Assembly (NCBI RefSeq): GCF_026212465.1 | Contig: NC_080057.1 | Location: 19,315,962-19,379,961 of the forward strand | From: Amaranthus tricolor | Taxonomy: Eukaryota > Streptophyta > Magnoliopsida > Caryophyllales > Amaranthaceae | DNA: 64,000 nucleotides | Reading direction: 5' to 3' | In this document: positions 36,654 through 51,200 of the stretch, piece after piece | Numbering within the stretch: position 1 is the stretch's first letter | Layout: each line of letters begins with the position of its first letter | The notes under the pieces: generated by a model | Database searches by the model: none | The model's input: only the letters and a program-made list of their open reading frames with translations | Told to the model about the DNA's origin: nothing | Program-made: the position numbers and the translations under genes

Positions 36654-37341
36654 TTAAATAAAAATTGATATGCAATCAACACACATTTCATAATCTTGAT
36701 AAATTTTAATTAAAAACAAGAAGATGTGAAGGGGCAAGTAGTTGGTATGGTGGTGAGTGTGTGTGATGGTGGAGGCTGCACAATTGGCCGTCACAGCCGT
36801 TGCTGGTGGTTGTTTAAGGTGCAGCTTAGTTGCTGTTAGTGGGGGGAGAACGCAGCCACTGCTGCTACTATGAGGAGGCGAATGCAGCCAGTTGGTGGCT
36901 GCTGGCTGCTGGTAGGGAGGCGCTACAGTGGCTGCTGCTGAACCGTAAAGGAGAGGGATATGAGAGAGAAGAGAAGAGAGGGAAGTGAGGCGTGTGAATT
37001 GAGTGAGCGAGGTAGTAATACCCACGTAAAACCCTAACTCATCCTATTTATTTTATTTATACACTTATTTATTTGTTTACCTAGGTTCATCTTCTTGTGA
37101 GGCCCAACCAAGAAACTCACGTTCGTGTGCTCACACATTTTAATAAAATAATTATTTTGATTTGAACCTCTTTATTTAGAAATCGTAATTTTATTTTTAA
37201 TATATATATATGTTAATATTTAAATTCGTATGTGAAAGGAATTTATTAAAACTACTTGAAAATTAATTTAACATAATTATAAAATCCCCAAAAGTTATTA
37301 AAATATTAATTAATGACGTCAGAAAATCTCAGGGTGTTACA
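36654..37341. other. LTR-like sequence with GCTGCTG-rich stretch
   Basis: The region 36720-36960 is rich in GGTGG/GCTGCT words, giving an artefactual Ala/Thr/Pro-rich minus-strand frame with no domain. The far end (CTCAGGGTGTTACA) looks like an LTR terminus. Confidence 0.4.
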
Positions 37342-37484
37342 GGGAGATAGTGAATTAATCATTTCTGAAGGTGATGAGAACATTGACCCATTGGATTAAA
37401 AAGTAAGTTTTATTGAGTTGCAATAAGGCTTGCTTTGGTATATTCACAGAATGCTAGCTCGCTTAGAAGATTAAGCATAAAATT

Positions 37485-37830
37485 AAAGTAGTAGAGATAC
37501 CCATGCTGAAGTGGTGGTGCGAACTCACAAAGATGGATGGAATATAAAACCATAAGTTGAACGAGATGCCAAGAGTGGCCTCATTAGCGGCAAAGATGTG
37601 CATAAACAGATTGAGATGATTTGGGAATGTGAAGAGAAACACTATCAATGCACCATGAGGACAATAGAAAGCCTTATAGTGGAAGTTAAGAAAATTGAGG
37701 CAGACCTAAGAAAATGTAGGAGAAAATCAAATTAGACTTGTAGGAGCTGCAGCTTTTAGAGAACCTGACTAGCGATTAAAGTATTGAGAGACAGTTTATG
37801 TGTCTTAGACTTCTAGCGTTTTTCCTTTAG
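37485..37830 (+). pseudogene. L1-type LINE reverse transcriptase tail
   Basis: Plus-strand frames show the end of plant L1 ORF2 with several breaks: MLKWWCELTKMDG, NRLRWFGNVKR, INAP, RTIESLIVEVKK, then LQELQLLENLTSD and SIERQFMCLRLL. The RLRWFGHV and LTSDR-like words are typical of plant LINE C-termini. Stops and shifts interrupt it; no upstream endonuclease or RT core is present, consistent with a 5'-truncated copy. Confidence 0.75.
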
Positions 37831-38820
37831 TTTTTTGCTCACATCTTGTTATTTTGTTGATTTTATATGTGATTTCATTTATTTGTTTATTTATGTTTTT
37901 CTACGTTTATGTATTTATTTACTTTATAATACCTCCCATAGTATTTGTACCATTTTGATCTTGCATAAGTACAAAGGAAATGATTTTTCAATAGTAAAAC
38001 ACTTTTGTTATTGTCCTTAATAATAACAAAAGTATAAGACTTAATGAGGTATAGAGTATGAATAAAGTAGGGCCGAAGAAGAAATTTCCATAAGTAACTT
38101 GATGACGTTATAATTATATAACAAGTATTGTGAAACGGATGAAAAAATGCAACAACTATTATGGAACAGTTGACGTGTATATGTGTGTGTGATTGTGTTG
38201 GTTTCGGCACATAGTTTTTCTATTGTGTATTTGTTACCACTCACCGTTTTCTTTACAAGACTCTCTTTATTTTGTGCTTTATTTAACCATATCTCAATTG
38301 CCATCTCTTTGGAGGAGATATGAGCATGGTTTATATGTCACTCTAACCATTCGATTCCAATGAAATTTATTGGATATGAAGGTATTCTATGATATGATAT
38401 GAAGATCACGACAATGAGTCCTCACTTATAGAGTTATGCAAAAAAGACCCAACGTTCGCACATTTATTCGACTTGAAAAATGTATTTATAATTATGTCCT
38501 AAAAAAACAAAATTTAATTTTAAACCGACCTGAAACAACTAAGTCGAAATTAATCCAATGACCCAAACGACGAAATGAGCATCTCTACTCTCTTATAGGA
38601 GAGAAAACGAAAACACAAACAAAATCAAAATTGTCATAAGACAAAAAGGTTGTTCTCACTTTATGCATGTAATGTCTACAAAATTAGCCCACCAAAATGT
38701 CAATATATCCCCTGCAAATAATCCACCAGTAATATTACTTGCGTATACTCTACCATACTTTTATTATTTTATTTATTATTAATTTAATTATTGCTTATGT
38801 ATGCTTCAGTAGTAATGTCT
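37831..38820. other. Intergenic sequence upstream of FAR
   Basis: AT-rich without a gene-like frame. A short segment near 38430-38590 resembles one in FAR intron 5 (44820-44950), with AACCGACC(C/T)GAAAC words, so both are copies of an old repeat. Confidence 0.5.
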
Positions 38821-38825
38821 GATCA

Positions 38826-38975
38826 CCAATCAATCGTAGTATATATACATATACTCAACATATTTACGTATAACAATTTGTTCGTGTAGATCTCTTTCTC
38901 TCTTCATCACAATTCTCCTTCTCTCTATCACAAATTCTCTCTCTATTTAATTTTATTAATTTTGGTAAAACTGAA
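38826..38975 (+). promoter_or_regulatory. FAR core promoter and 5' UTR
   Basis: A CCAAT at 38826-38830 and a TATA-like TATATATAC at 38840-38848 lie about 130 bp before the FAR start codon. The transcription start would be near 38870. The leader is rich in CTCT repeats (38890-38945), common in plant 5' UTRs. Confidence 0.5.
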
Positions 38976-41900
38976 ATGTCTAGTGTTTTAAATTTCTTGG
39001 AAAATAAATCCATTTTAATTACTGGTGGAGCTGGATTTTTAGCAAAAAGTAATATCATCTTAACATTAATATTTTCTTTTTAATTACTTAATTTCTCCTA
39101 TTTTTATTTTTACCATGTTCACTCTTTTTAAATTTAATTGTCTCTTATTATTTACATTAGCACCTATTTAGTTGTTGTTATTAATAGTAGGAATTATAAT
39201 GAAAAATAAGTTATTTTTTTTTTAGGAAATTAAGTCTCTAGTTAAGTTTAATTAATAAACATGCTGGTTTAACTTTACTATCATCTTATTTTGTTCATAG
39301 TACTCATTGTAATATATTACCATTTAGAGATCAGGTACATGATATTATGTCGTCATAAAAAATTGTGAAAATTATAATTTTTTAATGATTAAAATTTTAT
39401 CGCAATTGATATTATATATTTTGTGAAAATTTAGAGTTTAAATTATTTCTATTATGTAACATTTAGTAGATTGTTATGGTATTACGATTTACGATATTTA
39501 GGAACTTTAATGGGTATATTTTTTATTTTTATTTTTTGTTTAGTATTTGCAGAGAAAGTGCTAAGGACTCAACCAAATGTTAAAAAGCTCTATCTTTTAA
39601 TTAGGGCAGCAGATAATAAATCAGCTTTACTAAGATTGCAGAATGAGGTATATATGTTTTTCATCATTGCTTAATTGGTTTTTACCTATTCTAATAATTT
39701 TTACTGATTAAAATTAGTTTTTACCGATTGTAATTGATATTTACTGATTGATAATGATTTTTACTTATTGAAATTAATTTTTATTGATTGTAAGTCATTT
39801 TAGTTATTAATTATAACTGAGTTTTACAGATTTAAACTGATTATAGATTAATTTTACCGATTAAAATTAATTTTTACCAATTAAACCTAATTTTTACTAA
39901 TTAGTTTTTTTTAAGGTAAATTTAACCTGACATTAGTTTCTCTATGGCAATTAAATTGTTAATTAGTCATAACAAAGATAGCTTTGGTTTCCAAATGTTA
40001 GTTACATTTTCCTTTTTGCATATTTTTTAAATATAATTCTAGAGAATAAAAAAATAATTATTAAAATTTCATACATGGAGATGAATCCAATAAAATTATA
40101 TATGAATAAATATTATTTTCTTTATATGCATGAAAACTCATGTTTGAAATTTTCTCCATGTATGAAATATTTCAATTATAACTAACAATGTAAAACAAAT
40201 AAACCAAAAGTAATTAATTATGTACGTCAAACTTTTTTAATTTTACTTAAATAAAAGTCATTTAATAATAGCATTGCATCAATCAATTTTACTTGGCATG
40301 TGTTTCTAACAATATGGCATATTGTTTTATTGTTATAGATAATTTATTCTTCTTTTCCAAATTAAAATCTATAATTACTCTATCAAATGACATAATCTCA
40401 TCTATATATAATTATATATATACCCCTCTAAAACACACTTTATTCCTTTTTTAGTTTGTGAGTAAATCTCTTAGGTAGCAAATTTAGTAAGACCGAGCAA
40501 TACAATGTTTATTGTTTTGTTCTAGTCTTTGTTTAAAGTTGATATATGGTTTCTTAGTACCAATAGGATTATATTATGGATCTAGAATAAATATTACTTC
40601 CTTTGTTTCATGCAAATGTCTTATTTATTTTTTACACGTTTGTTAATGCACAAATTAATAATTAATAGCGATAATGATGTATAATTAAAAATTATAAAAA
40701 TTAGATATTAATAAACCCTATGTTGAGACGAATCAAACAAGATTTCATTTAACTATGTTTTAACGTACGAATTAAGAATAATATACAAATTAAGACTAAT
40801 TGATAAATAGTAACAAATGAGACATATAAAAAGAAACGAAAAAAAATACATTGTTTAATTCAAGCAGTTCAAATTAGGTATTTGTTCACCATATGACACA
40901 ATTACACAAAAAGTTCCAGTTAGGATCTTAGAGGGTAGTGAAAATTGTTTCTATTTTTGGTACATTTTCTAATAAGCAACGGAAAAAAAACAGAAATTAA
41001 ACTTTCCTCTTATATTTTGCATGTTATATCTACTAACTTTTCATTTATAGCGTAGTAATTGCATAAATAGTTTTTTTCTTCAAAATAAGTTTAGTTTGTA
41101 GTTTGTCATAAATTGCATAGGTACATCTTTATATAGGAGTAACTTTTTGGTCAATAATTAAGTAGGGGGTTGTTGGCTTCAATAACTACCTACTCTAACA
41201 TTCTACTTGGAGTATTATTTTCCAATGTACCTTCCATCTTTTAAATTTACTATTAAAAATGATATTTTTTCTATATTCTAGAAAGATAAAACTAAAGGAT
41301 CCGCCTCGCTACTGAAAAAATAATATATTAGTGTAAATTCCAAATTTGTTTTTATGTTAAAGTAATACTTACTCCGTTCGTTCTCTAATATTCTTTCTAT
41401 TTGGAATACTTACGAGAAATTTAATTAATGTTTTTGATACATATTTAGAAGATAAAATATATTCATGTGAGATCCTGTTAGATTCGTCATACTATGTACT
41501 TTTTTATTATGTATTTTTTATAATGTGTATTGAAATTTAAAATTTACATTGAAAACTGTGTAAAAGTAAATAAAAAGAAGAATAATAAGAAAAATTTAAG
41601 TTATTTCTAATTTACTTTTTAAAATTAATTTACATTCTCTTTACCGAATGCACAAATGACGTTTGTTAGCATTTTCCAAGTAATTATTAGACAACTTAAA
41701 GGTGTCATAATTGTCTGTCTTAATTGTTTATTTCTGTTTTTTTTTTTTTTTAGGGATAATTGTCTATTACTTAAACTTCAAAAATAATTTTTCATTGATT
41801 TTTTTCTCTTAATATTTAGAAAAAAAATGAATATCAAATTATAAATTTAGTTATTACAATACATCAAAAAAATGGCAAAAAAAATTAATTATGCAAATGA

Positions 41901-42262
41901 ATAAGTATAATAGTATATTATTTGGTGCTATTAAGGCAAATTAAAGTACCAAGAGAAGGTGGTAAATATGATCCTTCTTATAGATGATTTATGTTTTTGT
42001 TATTGATGTTAAGGAATGTTTGAAAATATGTCATTTATTTTATCTTCTATTTGCATATACCTATCTACCTAATTCACAATCTAAACTAAGAATTTGTCTT
42101 TTCTAGCTTTGGGATGAATTCAAAAAATTTTCAAAACTAGATATATAATCATATGATCAACTTGAAATAAAGAACATGTATGTTCAAATATTCATGGGTT
42201 GCGGTTCATCTAATAGTTTTCTACTTAATTTCACACTTGTGATAAAAGTCCGATTCTGCATT

Positions 42263-42297
<35 letters not shown>

Positions 42298-45200
42298 CTG
42301 GCTAAATAGCAAGAGCTACATAAGCGAAGGTTCAGGACCCTATCTTTTTAGTGTCCAAATTTTTAATATATATACTTTATAATTATATGTTAAAACATAC
42401 TATTTTTATTTGAAAGAACGATGCGTGTAAGTCATATTGTATGATATATGTCAATAATATTCATAGATAATAGTTATTTATTATCTTATAATTAAGTGTT
42501 TTTCGATTATTATTTTGGGTTTAATGGTTACTCGGTATTGTTTGGTATTTTTGTTTCAAAGAAAATCATTGAATTTAGGTATAAAAAATTGTTAATTTGT
42601 TGTTTTTAATTGGTTAATTTACATAATTTAATTATGACTTAAGTATTATTTATTGATTTGGTGTAATTAGGTAATTGGAAAAGCCTTGTTCAAGGTTCTA
42701 AAGCAAAAGATGGGTTCAAACTTTAATTCCTTCATATCAGAAAAGATTAGTGTGGTGGCAGGTGACATTACTTGTGAAGATTTAGGAATTAAAGAATGTA
42801 ATATTAAGGAACAATTATGGAGGGAAATTGATGTTATTGTCAACTTAGCTGCAACTACCAACTTTGATGAGAGGTACCCTTTTTGTAATGTACTACTTGC
42901 ATTTCTTCTATCATTATAATTATTATCATACTTTATAACATACAATATAATTTATTTTTCTTATTGACTTTAGTCTTTGATTTTCAAATAATTATCATTT
43001 TGTTGTTTTTAATTTGCCTCATTTCTTTTAGATTGTCCATTTATTTTATCTTATTTTCTTATATGGAATTCAGTTTGCCTCATATATATTTTAATATTAG
43101 GGAAATTTCACATAATAATCCTAAATTATCGGCTTTTTAACGTGGTAGACAAATAATTTGTTTTAATCTATGTGGTGATCTTAAGCTTTCAACTTTTCTA
43201 TATTGTAGTCAAATGGAAAGTGTTTTTGCTAACTTTACGCTATTTTCCCCAACATACTGACTTTTTTTTTCAAAAAAATAGACGTCACGATCATCCTAAT
43301 TTGTCACATATTTCATAATCAAGTTGAAATGAGTACTTAATTTAACCAATAATTCAATATTCTGTCTACCATATAGAAAAGTTGAATGTTTAAGGTCACT
43401 ATGAGGATTTATTGTCTGCCACGTGGAAAAACCCAAAACTCGGGATTACCACGTGGAATTTTCTTTATTATTATTCAGACAATTCAATCACTTTTTTTTT
43501 ATCTAATACCAAAAAGTTAGTTTTTTTCCTTATAAAGAAAGCTTTATATTATCCTAACTTAATTAATCTCTGTTTAGCTTTATATTTTTTTCAATCAAAC
43601 CACATATTTCTATTAATATATTTTCTGTTAAAACAAACATCCATTAAAAAATCAGAGGATTACTAAACTTTTGATCACTCGTAGGATAGTTTGGGCACTA
43701 TATCCTTCTTGAAAATCAAAGTTACTAATGCAATTTCATGCTAGCAATTACATATACTTCCATACGATTAGTAGATAATCAAAAATTAAACATCAAGCAA
43801 GCAAAATTTTAATTATTTCTTCCTTTCAAAAAAAAGTTTAATTATTTCTTCACAATAAAAAGTTCTAAAATTTGGTAGTGTTCATCAAAAAAATTATCAC
43901 AGGTACGATTTATCATTGTATCTCAATACGTTTGGAGCTAAGCATGTCCTGGATTTTGCTAAGAAATGCACCAATTTTCAGGTTTTAGTACAAGTATCAA
44001 CAGGTTAGTACAAAATTCTACTTTATGTTTCTGTTTTTCTAACCTATGCACTTGATTTATATATTTTGATTATAATATAGCATATAGCTAAATTTGTTAA
44101 AATCAAATTAATATATTTTTTAAAAATTTATTACACTTATCAATTTTAAAGAATATTACAAATTATACTTTAACGAGTTTACCTATTTTGTAAAATGTAA
44201 ACTAAACACCTATGCACATAACTCATATGGGTAAATTTGTTGAAATCAGATTGATATAATTCTTACAAATTATATTCCAAAACATTTATCTATTTTATAA
44301 ACTAAATCTATGCACCTAGTGCATAGATTAGAAAACGTTATTTTTTTACCATCTGTGATTATTTTTACTTGCAATATTTCGTATAAAAAGTTCCCGAAAT
44401 TAAGAAAGAAACATACATTTTATTAAGTTATGTTGCTTAAGCAAGTAATTTTTGTTAGGGTCATGCTACTTAATTATCTAATTAGCGAGAATTTTAATTA
44501 TTTAACAGCTTATGTATCGGGTGAAAGGGGAGGACTAATACAAGAGAGTCCCTACTACAAGGGTGATACCCTTAACGGGAGACCTGGTCTTGACTTTGAA
44601 TTTGAGAAAAAGCTTATTAAAGAAAAATTACAAGACCTTGAAGCTGAGGGTGCTAATGAAGAAGCTATCAAATATGTTATGAGGGACATGGGACTTGAGA
44701 GGTATGCAAAACAAACTCTTATTTTCTACGTATTATAGTAATCCTATTTTCTCAGCTGGTGTAGAGGTTTTCAAAACAGATTTAATGATCTAAAATTTAC
44801 ATGATCTTGTAATTGAAATCGATTAGACCCCACTTTAAAAATGATTTATAATTATGTGAAAAACAATATGGACACAAAATTCGTTTTCAAACCGACCCGA
44901 AACACCTAACCCATAATCAACCCGATGACCCAGATAGGCATCTTAAATTAAAATGTGAGATTTTTCTTTTCTTTTTGGTTTAAAATGTAGTGCTCCTGTC
45001 GTCCCAACATTAAAGTTTTACTCGTGTTTTGTTACTTTCTAAGAATTATATTTTTCGTTTGTTTGTGATACTATAATAATTGGTTTAGATTAGGAGACTG
45101 AAAAGTAAAAGTTAAATGTGTGGTTGAAATTGAGTTTTAATTTTTCAATTTTGATTGTAAAATGTATTAATTTTGACCTTAAAGGTATCAATTTTAAAAA

Positions 45201-48200
45201 TTGATATCTTTAAGGTCAAAACTAATAAATGTCCAGAAAATTGAAATGTTGTTATACGCGCGTGAAATGGGCCCGGCCCACACGTCGTCTTAACTTGCGA
45301 CGATCTCGTCCAAGTTTTTGCGAATAGAAAATATAGCTAAAATTATGGGTTAGAGGGAGTATTATTAATATGATCGTAGAATGATTGCATATGACAATCA
45401 ATCTATGACACTAATGACTAATGACTGAATCTAAACAGCTTAAGTATCCTATTTCTGACAAAGACTAAATGTTTTTTTTTTAAGTAATGATTTTAATCGA
45501 TAAGTTTTTTTGAGTAAAATAGTGTTATTTCAGAGAAATAGAGAAAGTATTAAAATTTATAAGATTTTTCGAGTAAAAAGTCAAAATAATTAATAAATTA
45601 ATTATGATCTTTAATAGCAAACTTCTTTTATCCAATTTGAACATGAAATTTTAAAGAAATACTTTTTTTTCTTTTATTTAACAAATTTCAATTAAATTGA
45701 ATTAAATTTAAGCATTTGGTTAAATTAAATTTAAATTTTTGGTTAAATTAATTTATTTACATAAATAAGCTAATACCACCTAGTGGCCGTCCAATAAATG
45801 GATTCACATGGAGCTTGGCGAATCTAACTAAATAGTGATGGAGACTACCGGAGAGTGTCTACTACAAACAGCTGATTATGTCTGATTTAAGGATTCGAAT
45901 CATTATAAACAATGACATCACTCCATCTCACTCAAACAAATACGACAAATTACAAGTGTAACATGACAATAGTGGGAATATTTTACAGATAAGTGAGAGA
46001 AATACATGAATAAAAAAAATAAGTCATTAATTTTTTTCAGAGATGTTTGAAAGATTATTTATAACTGAGTTGGCAAAAAAAAATATAGAGTAAGTTTCTA
46101 GGTAGATATTAAGAATATTGTAAGTAGACAATTAGAATATTATAAGTAGGGGTGAAAGTTTGATTTTTGGTTTGGATTCGATACAAATCTAAATCAAACC
46201 GAATAAAATTCGATTTTAATATTTTCATTCCAAAAGCAAAATATAATATTTATAATCCAAATTGAACCGAACCAAATTTTAAAATACCAATTCAAATTGA
46301 ACTGAATAGAGCAAATTGCACCGATTTGTATATTTTGCACCGAAAATCAATTTTGCATGTATCATTTCAAACTTATTCTTTCTAAAGCTACTAAATAGAT
46401 ATTAGTAATTTTAGGGTTTTAAATTTGAACAAGTAAAAAACTTTTAACATAAATCTAAAAATAAGGGCAAAAATTCAAACAAATCAAATGGAAGATATAA
46501 CATGCCTTTAACATTTCGATTTTTTCGGTTTTGTTGGACCCTAGACCGAGTCCAAAGTCCGAACCGAACATTATAATTAAAATTCAGTCAGAACCAAACC
46601 AAATTTAAAATATAGACAAACCAAATTACTTATTCGATTTGGTTTGGTTCGGTGTTCGATTTTTCACCAAATTATTTACACCCCTAATTGTAAGTACTTA
46701 AGTACTTATGCGGTGGGTATTAAGTATATTGTAAGTAGGTGTTAAAGATATTGTAAGTAGGCATTAAGAATATGATAAGTAGGCTGAGTTTCTCGATAGA
46801 CATTAAGAATATTGTACGTAGGCATTTTAAGTACTTTTTTAGTGGGTATTAAGTATATTATAAGTAGGCATTAAGGATAATATAATAAGGCATTAAAGAT
46901 ACAGTAAGTGGACATTAAGGTTTAATGTGATGGCTTTTCTCTCAGGAGACCGACTGAAAGTAAGTTACATGTGGGTAAGATAAGAAAAACAAATTTTTAA
47001 ATGAGATTGTCTCGGTCTCAATTTATGACGGGCCTTCATACATGGATGAGACTGACTTATACAGGTTTAATAATTCAATAAATACAAATTATTAATATAA
47101 GAGCTCCTTATTTTAAAATTATTTCATCGGTCTTTCACTAGAATGGCTCATTAGAAAAAGTATAAGTTATTACCAAAAATAAGAATGAGGTATCGACGAA
47201 CACATAAAAAAATAGTTCTATTTTCTATTTAATATAAATAAATAAATTAAGTAACATTCGATTAGTTTACCATTAACGGTGATATTATATTATAAAAAGA
47301 TAACATAAGTAAGAAAAGCCTTATAGAGATAGAAAAGGTAGCTACTAATCAAAGACTTGCTCTTTTGATTCCTTTGGTTTTGCAATAATTTGTTTGTTTT
47401 TTTTTAATTTTTTACTTTTTGATATAGAAGTGTAGATAAACAAAACAAACAAATAAATTGAAGAATATAAGTTAGTTGTAAAGCTAATAATTGATATAGT
47501 GGCGCACTTAATATTGGTACAAGGGGTTGCAATAATGCACCCCCAATCCAAAAAAATAAAATAAGAATAAAATAAAGAGTTTTCAATTAATATAGAATGA
47601 GTAGATAGAATAATAACAAATCAAATGAAAAATGTAGGTCAAGAACTAATATAGTAGAAACAACAATTGAATTTTTTATAATTCAATGGAAAAAAGAAAA
47701 GAAAATTTAAGTTTTTAATATGCGTTAAACTTTAAATACGGTGGAAATAAGCCCCTTATAATGAAGCGGGCAAGAAATAGGCTCTAATTAAATGAGCAAT
47801 TAGTACCTTTTTGGATCAGAGTTGCAATTTCGTTTGTTGATGGTTAAGAATTCTCTACTGTCATCATCTGTTACAGTAGATCTTGTGAGAGACTGAGTTA
47901 CCCTGAGACTACTCGTACAATAGTTGTCAAATCAATTCAATTTCAATTTTTACGACGATTATAATTGATTTCTTTAAGATTATAAAGAACTCGTTTAAAA
48001 TTCTAACTTATAATTGATCATTGTACAAGTGTTGACTTATGATGTAGCACTATAAGCTTTAAATAGATCTCTTTGAGGTTTTCATCATTTTTAAACATGT
48101 TACTTATCAAGTTAAAATTGTCCGTTCTAATGTTACAATTGATCACTTTATATATAACTGATCAATTTAAGGTCTGAATTGCTCACTTTAGGGTAAAGAA

Positions 48201-51200
48201 TTGATCACTTTTAAAAAGGTCATACTTGATCCATTTAAGATTATATACTTTATTTTGATATGATTACTATAATGTTAGAAGTAATCACTTTTACATCAAA
48301 ATTGAAAATAGGTTCGCCCATATGTATTCGGTCTCACTACGAGACATTCTTTTCTAATAGATGTGATTTTTATAAAAGCTGACCAAGTTGGGCCAGATTG
48401 AATGAGCAGTGCCCGTATAAGCCCATTTTCAAATTGCAAAATCCAGCCCGGATTGTTTTCATTTGAGGACGGCCCCGACTCTTATTGAATTTTAGAAAAA
48501 GTTGAGCGAAAAAATAAAAAAAAATTAAGCAAATAAGCGAAATTCTAAACTTTTCCCAAAAGTAAGCGTCCAAACCCCAAAGTTGTGCTTTAGAGCTGTT
48601 CGCAGTTACTAACTACGAACAGCTATAAAAGACAAAAGAGCTGTTCGCAGTTAGTAACTGCGAACAGTTCAAAAAACACAAAATAGCTGTTCGCAGTTAG
48701 ACTGCGAACAGCAAAAAGACAAAATAGCTGTTCGCAGTTACTAACTGCGAACAGAAAAAAATTTTTTTTTTTTTTTTTTCTGTTCGCAGTTAGTAACTGC
48801 GAACAGCTATTTTGTCTTTTTTTGACCTGTTCGCAGTTAGTAACTGCGAACAGCTCCAAAGCACAGCTTTGGGGTTTGGACACTTACTTTTGGGAAAAGT
48901 TTAGAATTTCGCTTATTTGCTTAATTTTTTTTATTTTTTCGCTCAACTTTTTCTAAAATTCACTCTTATTTACAATCCTGGTTATTTACAAAATCTTGGG
49001 TGAGAACCGAGATTTTATCCCATGTGACCAATTAGAAGTATATATTTTCTTTTTTATCAATTTTACGATATAATAGATCAATTCTAAAACTTAAGGCAAA
49101 TTCCTGAACATAGAAGACCAATTTGAAGGATTTGGAACTCATGAAATTTGACATTTTCAAGATTTAAAAGACCAATTCGAGGATATAAAATTTAAGTCGT
49201 GGAATTGATTTTTTAGGTCTTGAAATTAGTATGTTAGAATTTTTTCAAAAAAATAACATTTTGTATCGGGTCTAGGCTAATTACAGCTTAGTCCGTCTCA
49301 CAGGAGTTTCTGTTGACTTTACAATGATTTGATTTTGTAAAGTTTAAATTTTTTGATATAGAATTTTTGGAAAAAAAAAAGTCTATTTTGTATGAGACCG
49401 TCTTACGGTCAGACGACCTTGAAACATGAAACCCATAAGCTAAAAGTTTCTATTATTAGGCTATTTAGCCAAATATGAGGTACGTCTCACGGTGAGACCG
49501 TCTCATACAAGAATTTGTTGACCGTTTTATACAAAAATTTGTGAAAAAATAAAAAATAGAAGTAATAATTATGTTTATGTTTGTTTTAAAAATGATAAAA
49601 CAGGGCAAAGCATTGGGGATGGCCAAATGTGTATGTATTTACAAAGGCATTAGGAGAGATGTTTCTAATGCATGAAAAAGGAGATATCCCTCTTGTCATA
49701 CTTCGTCCTACAATTGTAACCAGCACTTTCAAAGAACCTTTCGCAGGTTGGGTTGAAGGTATTAGGTAATTCATTTCTACTGTGTCTTCATGCATATAAA
49801 AAAAAATATTTGATGTGGTAAGATACAATAATTAACGGCCCGTTTGGTTGTACGTATTTGTAGGACAATTGATAGTTTAGCTGTTGCATATGGCAAAGGG
49901 AGGTTGCCTTGCTTTGTTGGTGACCCTGATTCTGTTGTTGATGTGGTAAGTTACAATTATTAACGGCTTATTTGGTTGTTAATACTCAAAAAGAATAATG
50001 AGAATAATTTATGTAAATTTTCAAGAATTTCCATAATAAAGAATTTTTTTTTTTTAACAATTTCCATTAACACTTTATCAAGACTTGTACGAGAGCGTCT
50101 CATTATGAGACGAGCTCATATAATTAGCTAATTTTTTTAGTTGATCATTTTAAGATTGTAAGTGATCATTCTAAGATTATAAGTGATTATTTTAAGACTA
50201 TTAAAATCATCACTTTAAAACTGTAAGTGATCATTTCAACGCTATAAGTGACCATTTTAAATAGTAAGTATACATTGGGTCAACCCAATAGAATTGATCT
50301 AACCATGAGACCGTCTTATTTGAGAATTTGTTTACCACTTAATACTACATTTTTAAATGGTAATGTGTTGAAATTTATTTAGTAAAGAAGATAAATTAAT
50401 TGAAGGAGAACAAGCATAACAAATAAAATTGTCAAAAAATTTTCTATCACTGACTACCTAACAGGGCATATTTGAAACAATGGTGAAGTTAGAATTTTAT
50501 AAACTAGGGGTTTAATAGTCGATGAACTAAGAAAACAATTTATACAATAGAAAAGTATATTAAATAAAAACAAGTTAAAATTTAAATGTTTTAAAATCAG
50601 AAAATTAATAATTAAATCAAAATTCTATAATCCATTTCTATAAAATATAAAAAATATTAAACTTATAATAAACATATACCAAGGATTAATTATTTGAAAC
50701 AAAATTCTTTTTATTTGAAACACTTGGTCTTTTGTACTTTTTTAAAGTTTTACTGGACGTCATATATAAAGTGAATTGTGTTTAGCAAACGTAGTGTGTC
50801 TAAGAAAAACACGAAAATATAAAATAAGTGCAGATTCCAGGTGATATGGTATCGAATGCGATTCTAGTAGCAGCAATGATACATGCAAATGAAAAGGGAA
50901 ATCCAAGGATATACCAAGTTGGATCATCTGTTAAAAACCCAACAACATTTTCAACGTTGCATGAAGTTGCATACCAGTATTTTCAACGCCATCCATGGAT
51001 TAACAAGGAAGGAAAACCTATCCAAGTTGGTCATGTTAGGGTTCTTGGCTCTATGGATAGCTTCAAGAGATACCTTACTCTTCATTACCTCCTTCCCTTG
51101 AAGGTAACACATTTCACTCTTAAGACAACTGTTTGAGTATGTAACATATTCTGGGGCTTCAACCATCAGCTTAAACTTTTGGTTAAGTTGGTTGCTTGAC

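Larger units (their letters stand above)
24890..37341. mobile_element. Probable second solo LTR, split by a CACTA and a hAT insertion
   Basis: The left edge TGTAACACCCCTGAATTTCT at 24890 and right edge CTCAGGGTGTTACA ending at 37341 fit the ends of one LTR of the same broad type as 22272-24515. Removing the CACTA element (25613-33497) and the hAT-like element (33756-34887) leaves about 3.4 kb of non-coding sequence of LTR character. The flanking 5-mers (ATATG and GGGAG) do not match, so this could also be two unrelated LTR pieces. There is also an internal TTCGGGTGTTACA at about 24951-24963, which would give an alternative short unit. Confidence 0.4.

Noticed and set aside
36654..37025. Minus-strand 123-codon frame rich in Ala, Pro and Ser
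   Set aside because: Low-complexity GCTGCT-type sequence in an LTR-like region, no domain or promoter context.
48623..48883. Minus-strand frame with repeated NCEQLF motifs
   Set aside because: It is a translation of tandem palindromes within a foldback MITE flanked by 9-bp duplications, not a gene.
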